Assembly: GCA_963969495.1 (NCBI GenBank)
Contig: OZ018337.1
Coordinates: 86,340,777-86,404,776, forward strand
DNA length: 64,000 nucleotides
Direction of reading: 5' to 3'
DNA from: Ceratothoa steindachneri
Taxonomy: Eukaryota > Arthropoda > Malacostraca > Isopoda > Cymothoidae
In this document: piece by piece, positions 36,770 through 48,738 of the stretch
Layout: each line of letters starts with the position of its first letter
Position numbering within the stretch: position 1 is the first letter of the stretch
Translations under genes and position numbers: made by a program
The notes under the pieces: generated by a model
Database searches by the model: none
Seen by the model: the letters and a program-made list of their open reading frames with translations, nothing else
Told to the model about the DNA's origin: nothing

Positions 36770-36910
36770 CCATTAAAATAAAGATCCATTTAAAGCCCGT
36801 CTGAAGTCCACCAACAATTATTTGGAGAATGCTTTAAAATTTCGGAGATATGTGATAAAATCTGATTAAACGAAGATTGAACTCTTTGGCGTAAAACTAG
36901 TCTAGATTGT
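36770..36910. repeat. Dispersed repeat, copy 1 (inverted partner at 51580-51700)
   Basis: AAAGCCCGTCTGAAGT, then GTGATAAAATCTGATTAAAC, then GAxATTGAxCTCTTT match the reverse complement of 51580-51700 in the same order. The element type is unknown. Confidence 0.6.
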
Positions 36911-39060
36911 TATATCAGAAATATGCATTCATATAAATTGGTCTAAAATATCATTTTTCCAATACTCTAAGGTTCAGGCTTAAATCTTTTCAAGAGGAAG
37001 TCATTTTCTGTTTTTCTAAGCAACTTTAATACTGGCTTGAGCATATTTTTTTTATTATTTCATCGAAGCAGAGAATGCAATGCGGAATATGAGAAGCTAA
37101 AGTAAGATAAGGTAAGATGGAAACAAAACATCTTACAGAACATTTTGTCAAAATATCTTATTTTTAATGATTAAAACAAAGAAGGAATGATTTTTCAAGA
37201 CCATTTATCAATGTAGAATGAATAAAAAATTCCAGAGCAAAATGTGTAGAGAAAATGACCATTTCCTAATTGTTGGAAAAAAGGTATAATATTTGAATTA
37301 ATTATGTTTAGCAAGTAATTAATGGTTACTATATAAGGAGAAAAAATTAGAAACCAAATGAGCAAAGATTAAACAGAAAGAGATGAAAAATTGCTCAGGC
37401 TTAATTAGCCCTCAAATTGGAAAGCTCAATTTGAAAGAAGTGGGAATTAAAATGAGGTTTAAAGGGTTTTCGAACTTCGTCTTAACTGGTCGTTTTATTA
37501 GAGTAAACCAGTAAAGACCAAAGAACCAACTTGGGAAGATATCAAAGGCGTTTCGATAAGAGAATTTTTGAGGTGTAATTTACAGTTCTGAATCTCATAA
37601 TTTTTCATCGTTACAGAAGAGAGTTCAGAAAATCGTCTAAAGAAGTGTTTGATACAAAAAAAGAGAAAAAATATCTAAATACAAAAAAATGTCAACCATA
37701 ATTCAAATAATAGAAACCTACTGAAGATAGAGGATATTAATATAAAAAAAACATTCCACACTACTTTCATTGTGGGAAATGGAGCTAATTACTATATGAG
37801 TATAATGGAGATCTAAGCTTGCAATAAAAGGTGAGCGAATGATAATGATTTATAGAATATTTGGATACTTTACATCAATAAAATAGATCATCCATTCAAA
37901 AATTTCTCTTTCCCCTACTTTATCTGCCTACTTATACTATCATATATTATTCATAATCCATCATCCTTCATTTAAAACAAACCCGAATGTAAAATTCAAT
38001 TAGTTATCAGTGTGCTTTTTTTTATTCTTTTTGCATTAAATATCACTCAAATAATTGTTAAAATATCGAAAATTAATAAAATAAGAGAAACAAATCATGA
38101 ACTGAATATATTCTTGAGCGAAAATAAAAGATTTCTCTTCTTTTTAACTTTCCAATTCCACCAGCAAGCTCCTTTTAACCTCTCAAATACTCTCTCTTTC
38201 TTGGCTCCATTTGATTATTTCTTTTTATTTTGGACTAATTTTATTTTCACGTTTCGGTTTTCTATTAATCTTCTAAATAAGAAAGAAAAAAGGACGGCCA
38301 AGGAGGGGATCTTAATTGAAGAAGGAGTATTTTTCCTTGTAGGATAAGTGCTTGCATCCTTGATCGGTTTTGTAATTTGACTTTTCCTTCGGGAAAGAAC
38401 ACTTTGTATATTTAGTAAAAATATTCAAAGAGAATCAGTCATTCGCAAACAAGAGCAAGAAAAAACAACATCCATTATATATATATATATATATATCGGT
38501 GTCTGTTTGCAACAGCTTCTCCTCTGTACATGTTTTGTTAAAGACCAGGTTGTATTTTGATTTTATCAATTTTATTTTGGAACGTTCCAACTGTCAAATG
38601 CAGCTTTTTGTATCTGGTTGGAGATCAAAGATCAGTTGAGGAAGATCCCTTTTATTTTTTACAACTAATTTGAGTTTTGGCTGTGAGCTTTCGCTTTTTT
38701 AGGGCATCTTCTGCCTGAAGTCTTTGTTATTGTTGAGGCTGCGTTGATTTGTTGTTTTCCCTTTGTTTTACCTCCTTTACCGGTGAGGTAGATCATTTGT
38801 GGTCGTGAGTAGCGAAGAATGAAATTTTTTTCTGATATACTATTTATTTAAAAAAAGCACAAGACATTATTATAAATTAATTTATATAATGTTATTAGTA
38901 ATAGTGTTGAAAAGGAAAAAAAATATCGCTGAGAAGGAGAAGGATTTAGTAGAAGGCATAGGTACATATAGAGGTGTTCTCCTGGAGCATGTTACACAGG
39001 AGCTCAGCTTTTTACATGGAGAAAAAGTTTATTTAACAGTTTAATTTTTACCCAATAATA
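36911..39060. other. AT-rich intergenic DNA with one TA tract
   Basis: A (TA)n tract at 38476-38499 is followed at 38525-38560 by TGTTTTGTTAAAGACCA, a short copy of the R1 family. The 111-codon frame at 38012-38347 is a low-complexity F/L/N/K translation and is not convincing. Confidence 0.45.
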
Positions 39061-39470
39061 GGGTTTTTTATGTATTCTAATTACAATTTGCTATTACAGT
39101 GTTTGGTTGATATTTGCTTATTTATCCATTTATTTATATACTCATATCTACTATATTATTATTTTACACTCATTCTTGTTTATTGCTATATATTAAACTT
39201 ATTCTTAATTAATACTACACACTACACTTCCAGTTATCGCTACTTAATAGTTAGCTTGTGCTTACTTATTACTTCTAATTAATATTGCTATTTATTATTT
39301 ATGTATTCATATTTATTCGTTTTTAGTTCACATTAATATAAATTAGTTATTTATGTAACTATATTTATGCACCGTTTTGTTTTATTATTATTCACATTAC
39401 TTTAAATTAATTATGTATTTATATTTATTCTTCAGAATTTCACTTTAAGTTGTTTAACACTTTTTAATTT

Positions 39471-41340
39471 TTAACTTATCTCCGATGTCTTCATTCCGCA
39501 CTTTATACTTTTGAAAGTCACCCCGCTGACTGTGATTAAGGTTGTATTTGGTATATACACCGTTCCTCTACGCATGAGACTTTCAATTTCCGTTGGGGAC
39601 CACGGCCCCTCAAAGGTCCATTTGAAGTCCCCGTTACGGATTTCCTGCACTAACCTCACCTGGTTGCTCCTTTCCGGACGCCGTCCGATGGTACCGTAGA
39701 TTTTTAAGTTGAGTTCCTCCCCGTCAAAGAAGAGTCCTTTTTCAAGGTCTTCGGTTTTTTCGGTGAGAGGCACTCCAGGATACCTATCGTCATCCTCCGA
39801 GCATTCGTCTGTGTCCGTTTGTTTGTCCTCTTCTACTTTTGCTGCTGCTCTGATGTTTTTTTTCTTTCGTTTGTTCTTCGGGCTGCTTCTGGCGGTTTCT
39901 GGGCTTTCTTTACTGTCTTCTCTTTTTTCTTTTTTTCTTTTTCCATTTTCTGGCTAACGTTTTCTTGTTCTGTTGTGCTCTCTGGTTGTTGCTTTTGTTA
40001 TTGATTTTGTTTTGGCTTTTCCTTTGAGGTTACCGCCGGATCTTCCACAAACTTGATATTGAGCGCATCCTGAGATGCTGGGTTCGGGGGGAACCACAGC
40101 TTCTTTTTTACTCCATTGTGTTGAAGCATAGTATTTAGCTTCTCAGAGAAGCTTCCGGGGCGTGCAAGGTTCGTTAAGTGGGCAAAAATGACCATGGTTA
40201 TGATTTCCTGGCATTCTACCGGCATGAAGAGTTTCGGAGAAGCTCTTTCCATAGTTGTTGTGATTGGATAAGCAGATGCTGCAGCGGCGTAAGATCCTGC
40301 ACTAGACTTTGCCTACTTTTCCATTTTTAACGTTCTACTCTTTTCTCGAATCTTTTCTTTGCGTAGGGGACATCTCATGGCCAGGGCCCTGTGTTCCTTT
40401 TCGCAGTTTGCACATCTCTCTCTTTATTCTTTACATTCTCTCCAACCGTGGCCGGTTCGAGAGCATGCCGCGAGGGTCTGTTTTGGGGGGGGACAGTCCC
40501 TTGTCGCATGGCTTTCCAAGGCGAGGCAGTTTTGGTAGTTATCCAAAAAGATGTAGTCTTCTGCCTCAATTTGTTCTGGAGCTACCCTTAGGTAGAACTA
40601 CAGAAGGCCGTACCTCATTGCTTTTTGTGCTATTTCTCTACTGGTGAAAATAATTTTGAGGAGCGACTTCCCAATTTTTTTTACTTTGAAAATCTTGGCC
40701 CAGGACTGCTTGGATATCAGCTCTGCCTTGATGTCCTCGTTGGAGTTGCCAAAAAAAAGGGGTCGACTCTCCTCGAGATGATGGTGCGACTCATGACTAA
40801 CTCGTGGGGTACAGTCGCTTCCAGCCCAATTTCCCTTAGGTAAATTTTTGCTTCTTCTAAACAAGGACCTCCACGTTTTTGCTCTTCCAGCACACCGCTG
40901 CCCACCCATTTTGTGTTTCAAGGAGACGAGTAAGTTCGATGTTTAACTTACCAACTATCTTCTCGAACACGGCTTCTCTGGTTGGCTTTTGTTCCCCCAC
41001 AATTAACTGGAGGGGGATCCGTTTCGTGTCCTGGGGGGCTGGGGGACCCATGTCCCCCTGCAGGCAGTTCTGCCCTTCCTCCTTCTGGGCCTCGCCTGTG
41101 TCACGGGGAGGTGGAGGACCTCACTGCACAGATGACGAGTGCGAGATTTGTGGTATAGTGGTGGATTTTGGCAGTCCTTGCCTAAAACCTTTCCTCCTTT
41201 GCTGGGATGAGTTGATTAAGAACACTGCACAATACTTTACTTTCCACTCAAGGTACTCTACTTACTCAAGAATCAAATTGATTTTCGTTCTTTGGTTCTT
41301 GTATAGCTCAAGGTCAGAGTACCATGTTCCTTTAGCAGAA
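39471..41340 (-). pseudogene. Jockey-like non-LTR ORF1 (gag-like) relic with zinc knuckles
   Basis: Minus-strand pieces in order: a basic N-terminal region, then KRIPLQLIVGEQKPTREAVF, KIVGKLNIELTRLL (40857-41051), EEAKIYLREIGLEATVPHEL, IKAELISKQSWAKIFKVKKI, then APEQIEAEDYIFLDNYQNC. Knuckles follow: ACSRTGHGWREC and RCANCEKEHRALAMRCP (40370-40450). Then come MPVECQEIITMVIFAHLTN and PGSFSEKLNTMLQHNG (39998-40252), a Lys/Glu-rich linker, and LFFDGEELNLKIYGTI to a stop at 39471. Knuckles followed by an aHLxNxxxPGsF segment is a pattern of Jockey-type ORF1. At least three frameshifts and two in-frame stops are visible. No ORF2 follows downstream, only AT-rich DNA. Confidence 0.72.
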
Positions 41341-41489
41341 CAGGTGAATGACTCGGTAGGAACTGGTGCATTGTGTGTTAAGTTTGGGGTCTATATCTTT
41401 AATGAGTAGTGTGTTTTTATTTTAGCAGTTGTCATACATATATATTGATTATTTGGATGGGGTTGGTAGTCCTCTTAGGGGGATAGGAA

Positions 41490-43150
41490 TTTGTAGTCTT
41501 TAAGATCCATTGCTTTTCGCGGTGTTTTTTTTCATTAATAAGCTGCTTACTTTAGTGTTTTTATAATAAATTCTTAAGGATAACGTGTTATTTTCTTTGA
41601 TAGTGTTACTTTTGATGATATCTTTGTCTGTTTTGTAAGCATCCGTCATTTGCTCTTGTATTAGAGTGGTATTAGTTTTTCCATTTTCTCTTCCCCCCTT
41701 TACCTCAGAATTGGAGTCGAGCATTTTCTTCTGTAATATGCCGAATTCTCTGTTTGAGTAGCCATTATTGTTTAGGATCTGTTTTGATCTTTGAAATTCT
41801 TCATCAAGTGCGGTCTACGTTAAATTGTTCTTGATGGCTCTTATTATCTATGAGCTCATTACCAGATTTTATAGTTCCTCGGTGCACTCACTATTGGCAT
41901 TACAGCATCGATCGAAGTCTGTTCCTTTTCGATAGACGGTGGTAGTATATTTGCTGTTGCTGTTGTGTTTTACGTCTACGTCCAGAAAGGAAATACGGCC
42001 ACTTACACTTAATTCTTATGTAAATTTGAGAACAGAATGGGATTCTTAGTTCCTTTTGCGTTGTAGTAATTGGTGTTCATCATTAATTGTGAGGAATATG
42101 TCATCAACGAATCTGGCTTAAATTTTGGGTCACCGTTATTTTAGTAAAGAGACCTTCTTCTAGGTTTCTCATGTAGAAGGGCCTATGGGTGATCTCATCG
42201 CTACTCCGTCAATTTGACGGTATAGTTTGCCATCGGGCTTCAAAATGAGCTTCAGTTGGATATAATCTTAAAAATTGTTGTAATATTTGGGGTTCTATTC
42301 GTAAGGAGGCAGGTAGGGGTTTTCTTAAACGCACTTAATGATTATTTCGATTGTTTCCTTTATTGGCACATTAGTAAAAAGGCTCTCGGCATAAAGTGGG
42401 ACTGGCATGTCTTCTAGTGGGGAACTATAACGAATATCAACAAATTCATTGGTCGACTTTGTGGAAAATTTTCACGCGATCGATGGCGTAGAGATTGAAT
42501 TCAAGCGTTTGATGAGTTTGTATTTCGGCGTTCAGACTTGAGAAATGATTGGTCGCAGGGGGGAGGGGGGTATTTTTCTTATGTGATTTAAGATTTCCAC
42601 AGATGTATCTGGGGCTATATTCCCTTTCAATAGGAAAAAGTTCAATTTGATTGGGGATAATGTTGTTTTTGGATATTAGGTTGTTGGCTTTTTTCTTCAG
42701 TTGTTCAGTTGGGTCTTTCATTATTTTTTTTAAATTTGGAGGTATCACAAAGTATGTTGTTTAGTTCATGCATAAAGACTTCTTTGTTAAGTAGAACGAA
42801 AATGTTTGAATTGTCTGCTTTTCTAACGATAATGTCAATTTTATCACGGAACTTTTTGAAAGATTCTTTCATTTCTTTTGTTAATAGAGAGCTTTTGTTC
42901 TTTGTGCGTTGTTTGGTTCATTCTGAGATCAGTTGTGGTGCAAGTTCTTGTTTTATTTTGAGGGCTTTCTGTTTTTCCATTTTTTCTAAATCATGGTATA
43001 GGAGTTCAAGTTCTATATTTTTTAGTTTTGTCGTATTTCCGTAAGGTGGCAGTGTAGAACGAGGTTTAGGTAATTTTTCAATCCTTCATCAGGTATGTGG
43101 TTGGACAATTTCAGGAATCCTTCGTTTCCAGATTGGAGGAGGGATATTTG
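41490..43150 (-). pseudogene. Penelope-like reverse transcriptase relic lacking the endonuclease
   Basis: Minus-strand motifs in order: coiled N-terminal region LELLYHDLEKMEKQ, then IIVRKADNSNIFVLLNKEVF (about 42840-42780), MKDPTEQLKKKANNLISKNN, PRYICGNLKSHKKNTPLPP (42446-42748; the YGLPKxHKxxxPLRP box of Penelope-like RTs), ARFVDDIFLTINDEHQLLQ (about 42060-42120, catalytic VDD intact), ISFLDVDVKHNSN, TTTVYRKGTDFDRCC, and ILNNNGYSNREFGILQKKML. After LSLRIYYKNTKVSSLLM the frame stops at 41500. The GIY-YIG domain expected next is missing, and the Jockey-like ORF1 begins about 150 bp further on. Frameshifts and stops are frequent. The fingers-palm order and the FLDV / TxVYRK motifs are diagnostic. 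Confidence 0.82.
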
Positions 43151-43477
43151 TCCTCCCTAAAGGTTGTTTATTCTTTTTGTTTTAACAGTGTGCACGATTA
43201 AAATCCCCCTACCCCCACCCTGTACGGAATATTCGCGAATTAGGAAATAACGATACCGAAGAAAAATTATTCTTTTTTCTGATCTTGCGGTTTGTTGGAT
43301 TCAGTTCATCATCCTATCAAGCTCATGAAAACTTTTACATTATATATTCGCTGCGTGTTTACCTCAACTTTTCTTTGTCCTTTGAATTCTTGATTAATTT
43401 CTCTCTCTTACACAGGCACGATCGACTTTGCGAAGCGGACCTTAAAAACTTTTTTATTCATAAGATTTTTTGTCTTT

Positions 43478-43560
43478 CGAGTAGCCGAGTGGTTTAAGGG
43501 ACGGTTTAATTGAGATCGAACCGGTTGTTCGCTGCCTAAATGTTCACGGTTCGAATTCCA
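43478..43560 (+). tRNA. tRNA-derived sequence (Leu/Ser-like pseudogene or SINE head)
   Basis: A box TAGCCGAGTGG at 43482-43492 is followed by TTTAAGG as in type II (Leu/Ser) tRNAs. A CGGTT/AACCG stem occupies the anticodon-arm position with an oversized loop, and a B box GGTTCGAATTC lies at 43548-43558. The 55-bp box spacing allows a long variable arm. The acceptor stem does not pair and the T stem is poor, so this is not a functional tRNA. An A-rich run follows, as in a SINE or retro-pseudogene. It carries a usable-looking internal Pol III promoter. Confidence 0.5.
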
Positions 43561-43604
43561 AAAAAAATTATCCTGTTTTTCTATTTCTTGTGTTTTTTTC
43601 CATT

Positions 43605-43773
<169 letters not shown>

Positions 43774-43777
<4 letters not shown>

Positions 43778-44873
43778 TCAAAAGGACCAGGGTTTTTGTA
43801 AGGGTTAGGTTCAGTGCTCCTATAGGCAGAAGTTGACGAGTCAGTTAAAAATTGATCCTCCAGAGAAATAAAGACCTTTGACATCTTATCCTAATCTGCG
43901 ATAATTTAGACCGTTCAAATAATTTAAATTATTTATAGATGGCTCGAGAATTTCCAACACCTTTTATATATAAATTTTTCCTATCTTAACAAAAGCTGTT
44001 TAGTTGGTGGTATGTGTAATTTGTAAAGTTGTTAGTATATTTAAAGAGAATTATGAAATGTTTAGATTTTACTTATTGTTTTGCTCCTTTCTATACCAGA
44101 CTTACGCAATGGAGATAATAACTAAATCAACCAAGGGAGACAAGACTCCTTTTTCTGGTCATGTTTAAATATTGTATTTTGTCATTTCGCTTTATTGGTT
44201 TCTGACTCCTAATTCATTCAACCTTGGCTTGTTTAAATCTTGGAATTTTTATAATAAAACTGCTCTTTGTATTTTTTCGTTTGTTCATTTGTATTACTTT
44301 TTTTTCTATTTTGGTGGTAAAAATCTGGAGTTTTAGAAACTTTGATTAAATAATCTCATTATCTTTGCCTTTCCTCCTCAAGAACAAATTTAAACCATCT
44401 TCTAAGAAAGAAAGGAATAAAGATTTGAAAATAAACATTAGAGGATATACTGCAAATGGTTCTTACCGGTTGGTCTAATTGCTAGTAGTATGGTTTAAGC
44501 TTATGCTACAATGTGTTGACTGTAACAGTTAATTTCTTTATCAATTGCTCAATCTCACAATCTCTTGAGCAAGTGAAGGGGTTTATATCTTTATTCTTCC
44601 CCCTTTCCCTTATCAAAAAAGAAAAGAAAGCGATGTCTATTAGTGTGAAATTCTCACTAAGATGCTCTTGTTATTTCAATCTGTACTTTAAACCTTTTGA
44701 GGAAAGAGGAGTGCAGGCCGTTGGAGACTCTTAAAACTAGAATTTTGCGTTAAAAAAGAAATGTAGTTTGCAATATCATGTGTGATTGGCTAATTTTACC
44801 AGGTACCTAACATCTACATGTCTTCCAATCCAATTATATGGAAATTTATTCATAACTTATTCTTGTATTTTGT

Positions 44874-44878
<5 letters not shown>
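43774..44878. other. AT-rich intergenic DNA
   Basis: No supported gene. The 73-codon frame at 44513-44734 has no domain or splice support. Confidence 0.4.

Positions 44879-44960
<82 letters not shown>
44879..44960. repeat. (TA)n microsatellite
   Basis: About 82 bp of TA with one ATGTATAT interruption, abutting the left R1 arm. Confidence 0.95.
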
Positions 44961-44961
<1 letters not shown>

Positions 44962-45232
44962 TTGTTGAAGACCATAGTATATTTCCCATCGATCAATTTC
45001 CTTTAGCACATTTCTATTCTTCTGACTGTCCTTTGTAGTCCATCTTATAGATGGTAGATAACATACCTGATGTTTATATCTCTATTTAATAAAGCGCGTT
45101 TTATAAAAAGCAAAATCAACATAGGACAAGGTATCTATCATCTACAAGATGGACTACAAAATTCAGTAAGAAGAATAGAAAGTTGCTAAAGGAGATTGGT
45201 CAAGGCTAAATATACCATAGTCTTCAACAAAG
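44961..45232. repeat. R1 family, two copies in inverted orientation
   Basis: The left arm, TTTGTTGAAGACCATAGTAT...TCCATCTTATAGATGGTAGA (44961-45058), pairs with the right arm, whose reverse complement reads TTTGTTGAAGACTATGGTAT...TCCATCTTGTAGATGATAGA (45130-45232). The two arms are separated by about 70 bp and would form a stem-loop. A TA tract lies at each side (44879-44960 and 45285-45313). Confidence 0.8.
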
Positions 45233-45279
45233 TTTGCATATAAGAAAAACTGCTAGCCATCTACACTAATTAATTTATT

Positions 45280-45284
<5 letters not shown>

Positions 45285-45313
<29 letters not shown>
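45285..45313. repeat. (TA)n microsatellite
   Basis: Short TA tract right of the inverted R1 pair. Confidence 0.9.
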
Positions 45314-48140
45314 TAAAGGGTAAACGTATAGAAAAATTAATATTTATAGATAAGAATTACTTCTTAAATATTAAACAACAATATTAGGGAGACTCATTTG
45401 TTATGTTCACGCTCGCAGCGAATATTTGTATATCGTTTATGCCGACTGGTAAAATCTTTTGCTAAGTTATAATAATACATGTTACGGAATGATTTTCTCA
45501 TATATAGAAAATATTGTCATTCAGGGATTTAATCTTTACATTTTATTGAAACTTAAACCAAAATTTAAATAAAGTACTTACCTTTTGGAAAGAGGTATAG
45601 AAGTCATATTTAGGCTCGCGTAAAACGCGCTTAAATTAAAACAATATACATCTAGTTTTAGTGCGCACAACAGTGCGAAGTTAGTGTTTTACATAATTGT
45701 AGGCTTGTATGATAACGTGAAATATGGTTTTATGGAAAGTAAATAAATTTTTTCGACATATAACAAAGAAATAATAGTGGCACCTCGAATTTTCAAGCGG
45801 CATTAATGGGTTAAATTACTTAATCTGATCGTTTTATGCGAGAATAATATGCCAAAGATGTCGGGGGAAGGAGGTTCATGAAATATAGTTAATTGAATTG
45901 CAATATCATCATAAATTAAGGAAATTTGTAGAAACTTTAGAGACATGAATTATACCACTCATTTTAAATATTATTAAAAGAAATATCAGTTTCATTGAAA
46001 AGTAATTATTATTACATAATCTGACTGCATCGAACTATTTTTAAAATATGCGCCAATTTTAGTTTAATAATCTTGCAAGGCCTTCTTTCCTTTTGTTGGA
46101 GTTAGAGATAATGGCACTTGCAAAGTCCCTAGATTAGTAAAAGAGTTAGCGTGATCGGGATTCGAAGTCTGCCTTAACGGCGCCCACAGTGCCAGTAGTG
46201 ATATTCAAGCGCCGTCCTTCCCGTAATCGTTTTCGAAGGCGGGAACAGCAATGAAGAGGGTGACTTGGATCCTATTACTTTAAGAAGTTATGTAAGTAGT
46301 GACATAGGTCAATAAAGGAGGTGGTGATTAATGGGTGGAAGATTGGTGCTTATTGCAATACTTAGTAATAATAAAAATAAATGAGACGATGTGAGCTAAT
46401 AGGTTTTTATAATAGTTCCTATTGGGTCGGAAAATGAAACCCCGCCATTCTGATGCCGGTTCCTCTACTATATTGGTATGTCTCATTGTATTAGGGAATT
46501 CAATTATGTCCTTCAAATTACTTTCGCCTCCTCAACAATTAATGCGATGAATTTATCGCTGAAATGGGAGTAAATTTCAATTGTGGACGATCGATGATCT
46601 ACCCTTAAATAGGAGAACAATTTTTATTTTTAATTAAGCTCTAAGAGAACTTTGGCTCCAATAATTTATTCAATGAATCGAGTAATAACAATAATATAGG
46701 GGAAGGATTTATTTAGCTAAATTGTTCAAATACTCACACAATTAATAAAATAATAGCTAATAGAAAGTGTTTGGCTTTCTCGGGTTATCTTTTGCACCTC
46801 GTTTTAATCTCTCACTATCTCTTTCACGCAAGGTTAGACACAGAAAAGGGTGAAAGAAGAAGGTAGTCATTCTTAATTTAGATGAAGATACAGGATAAAA
46901 CGTTCTCTTTGCCTTATCTTATGAGTGTTATTTGCTTTAGTACTGCTACCACAGATAATACTTGTTTTGAGGGAAATTTTGAATTAATTTTATCTTCGTT
47001 TGTTTCAACTGAGGCTAATTAAGGTAAAAAACACTTGAGGGCTCTCAGATTATATAATTTCTTTTTTTTGTCTTCCGACCCTCAACTCCCAGGTCATTTC
47101 GAGAAATATTTCAATTATGCAATGTCGGGTTGATTGTAATTTTCTCTTTTATTTCGTTTATGACAATTCTGTTTCAGTTTTTTTAATATCAACATTGATT
47201 TTTATTGTAGATATATTTGGTCTCTTCATATGTGCATGCAAGTTGAGTGGATCCTCTCTTTGGAGTTCTATACCCACATGGGCATGATACATCAGATGCA
47301 TAGAAAACGTCGGTTAGCGTCCTTTTGTGCCGTGTGCCTCATTCCTTTGTTTTAGGATTATTTATGATATACTGCCTTAACACTTTAAAAATTATATTAA
47401 TTTGACTACTATTTCACGATATTATTATAAAATATTTAGAAAGCGAAGAATTTTTTGTCAGTTCTTTGTTTCAAAATGATATTTTGGGGGAGAGAAACAA
47501 AGGTTAGTCTCGGATGAAAATGATCAAGTTTCCGAGATTTAATTCTTTTTATCGGGTAGGTGACTGAGGATGGTTACAGACAGCCAAAAAGAAAGATAAC
47601 TTATAGTAAAGGCATATTAGTGAGGATCATAGCGCGCATAGAGAATAATATTGTATATTGATAGCACAGACTAATAATAATGAAAAAGAAAATAATACCA
47701 CCTGACCGAGGTAACAATAAAATATAATGCTTACCTGTCAGATAAGTTCAAATTAGGAGAGGTTTGAGGTCAGAGATAGAACAGATCACGCTGTATCATT
47801 TGCTTCTCTTGGCCATGAAATTTCCTACCCTGATCACGTTGATTTTGTATCCAATTTGTTTGCGCATCACTTCTTATTTTTGAGGATTTTACTTAAAACT
47901 AATCGGCAATGACCCATATAATCTAGATTAGGAAATTTTAATGATGCTCCAGATCTGAAGTATGAAGTTGTCTGTTCATACAACGTCTGACAGGGCCTGG
48001 TTCAATAAGGATGCAACCTAATTGTCTCAGTATTTAGCGGTGGAGCGAAGACTGGCTTTTCTCTTCACATCCTTTATCAAATGAGAAGTTCTCTTATTGT
48101 GGATGAACTCGAAAGAGGTTATACAAAGGGCAATTTTTGA
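45314..48140. other. Intergenic, no supported gene
   Basis: A minus-strand GTAAGT donor at about 45584-45590 follows ATGACTTCTATACC (MTSIPLSK), which could be a first coding exon, but no second exon was found. A GC-raised patch at 46140-46250 has an open plus frame, SALTAPTVPVVIFKRRPSRN, between an AG and a stop, and a tRNA-like B box that does not fold. All of these are weak. Confidence 0.3.
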
Positions 48141-48143
48141 TAG

Positions 48144-48738
48144 CTAAATTTCTGTTCTCAAACTTTTTATCTGAACCTGAAATAGAGAAATAATAATAAG
48201 GTAGGGCTGAATAAGATATCCTCACACTTATTAGCAGGCAATTTTGCTTATTTATACATGGATTTTGATTTAAATTGTTTTAATATAATTTTAATCAGCC
48301 TAACCCCACTTATATATAATTCATTCGTCTTCCATTCTCACCAACTTCAGATTACCTTTGCACAAACCCCTTTCAAGGGATAAAATTGAGACTGAATCTT
48401 GGTACAAAGTTTATAATTGCGATCAGTAAATAATAGTGAACGTTTCAGTTTTCCTAGAAATGTCTCTTTAAATATAGATGCCAAGAACAATTGATGCTCA
48501 ATTTTCTTCAAATTAGAACGGACGACTCTCAATTTATTGGTTTTGTTGGTGACATAATTTTTTAAATTATCCCAAATTGACAAATTGCGTTTATTTAATA
48601 ATATATGAACTCTGGCCAAAGGATAAGCATAGAGTTCCTGCGGTATAAAATGAGACTGAAGGCACAATAGACATGGTGTGTAGGCATTCAAGCAGCGATG
48701 CTGCGTCTGCTTTATATCAGGTCGGGTTAATGACAGGT
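48144..48738 (-). CDS. Two-exon gene model (3' end), unidentified protein
   Basis: Minus strand. The acceptor CTTTTTTTTCCAG (AG at 48739-48740) opens an exon 48738-48356 with 127 uninterrupted codons. They enter after two bases and leave in phase 0 at GCAAAG with donor GTAATC. A second acceptor TTTCTCTATTTCAG leads into 48176-48144, which adds VQIKSLRTEI and a stop in the same phase. The exon reads as a mixed protein with cysteine-rich YTPCLLCLQSH, LARVHILLNKRNLSIWDNL and IEHQLFLASIFKETF segments, and no low-complexity bias. No domain is recognised, and upstream exons must exist. The weak points are the GTAATC donor and the tiny last exon. A transposon origin is not excluded. Confidence 0.42.

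Noticed and set aside
38012..38347. 111-residue F/N/K-rich protein
   Set aside because: Low-complexity AT-driven translation with no domain. The starting codon is TTG-like rather than ATG.
46120..46250. tRNA-like gene on the minus strand (TGGCACTGTGG as A box, ACTTCGAATCC as B box)
   Set aside because: Neither the T stem nor the acceptor stem pairs, and the A box deviates from consensus. The box similarity is probably chance, and part of the TTCGAA match is palindromic.
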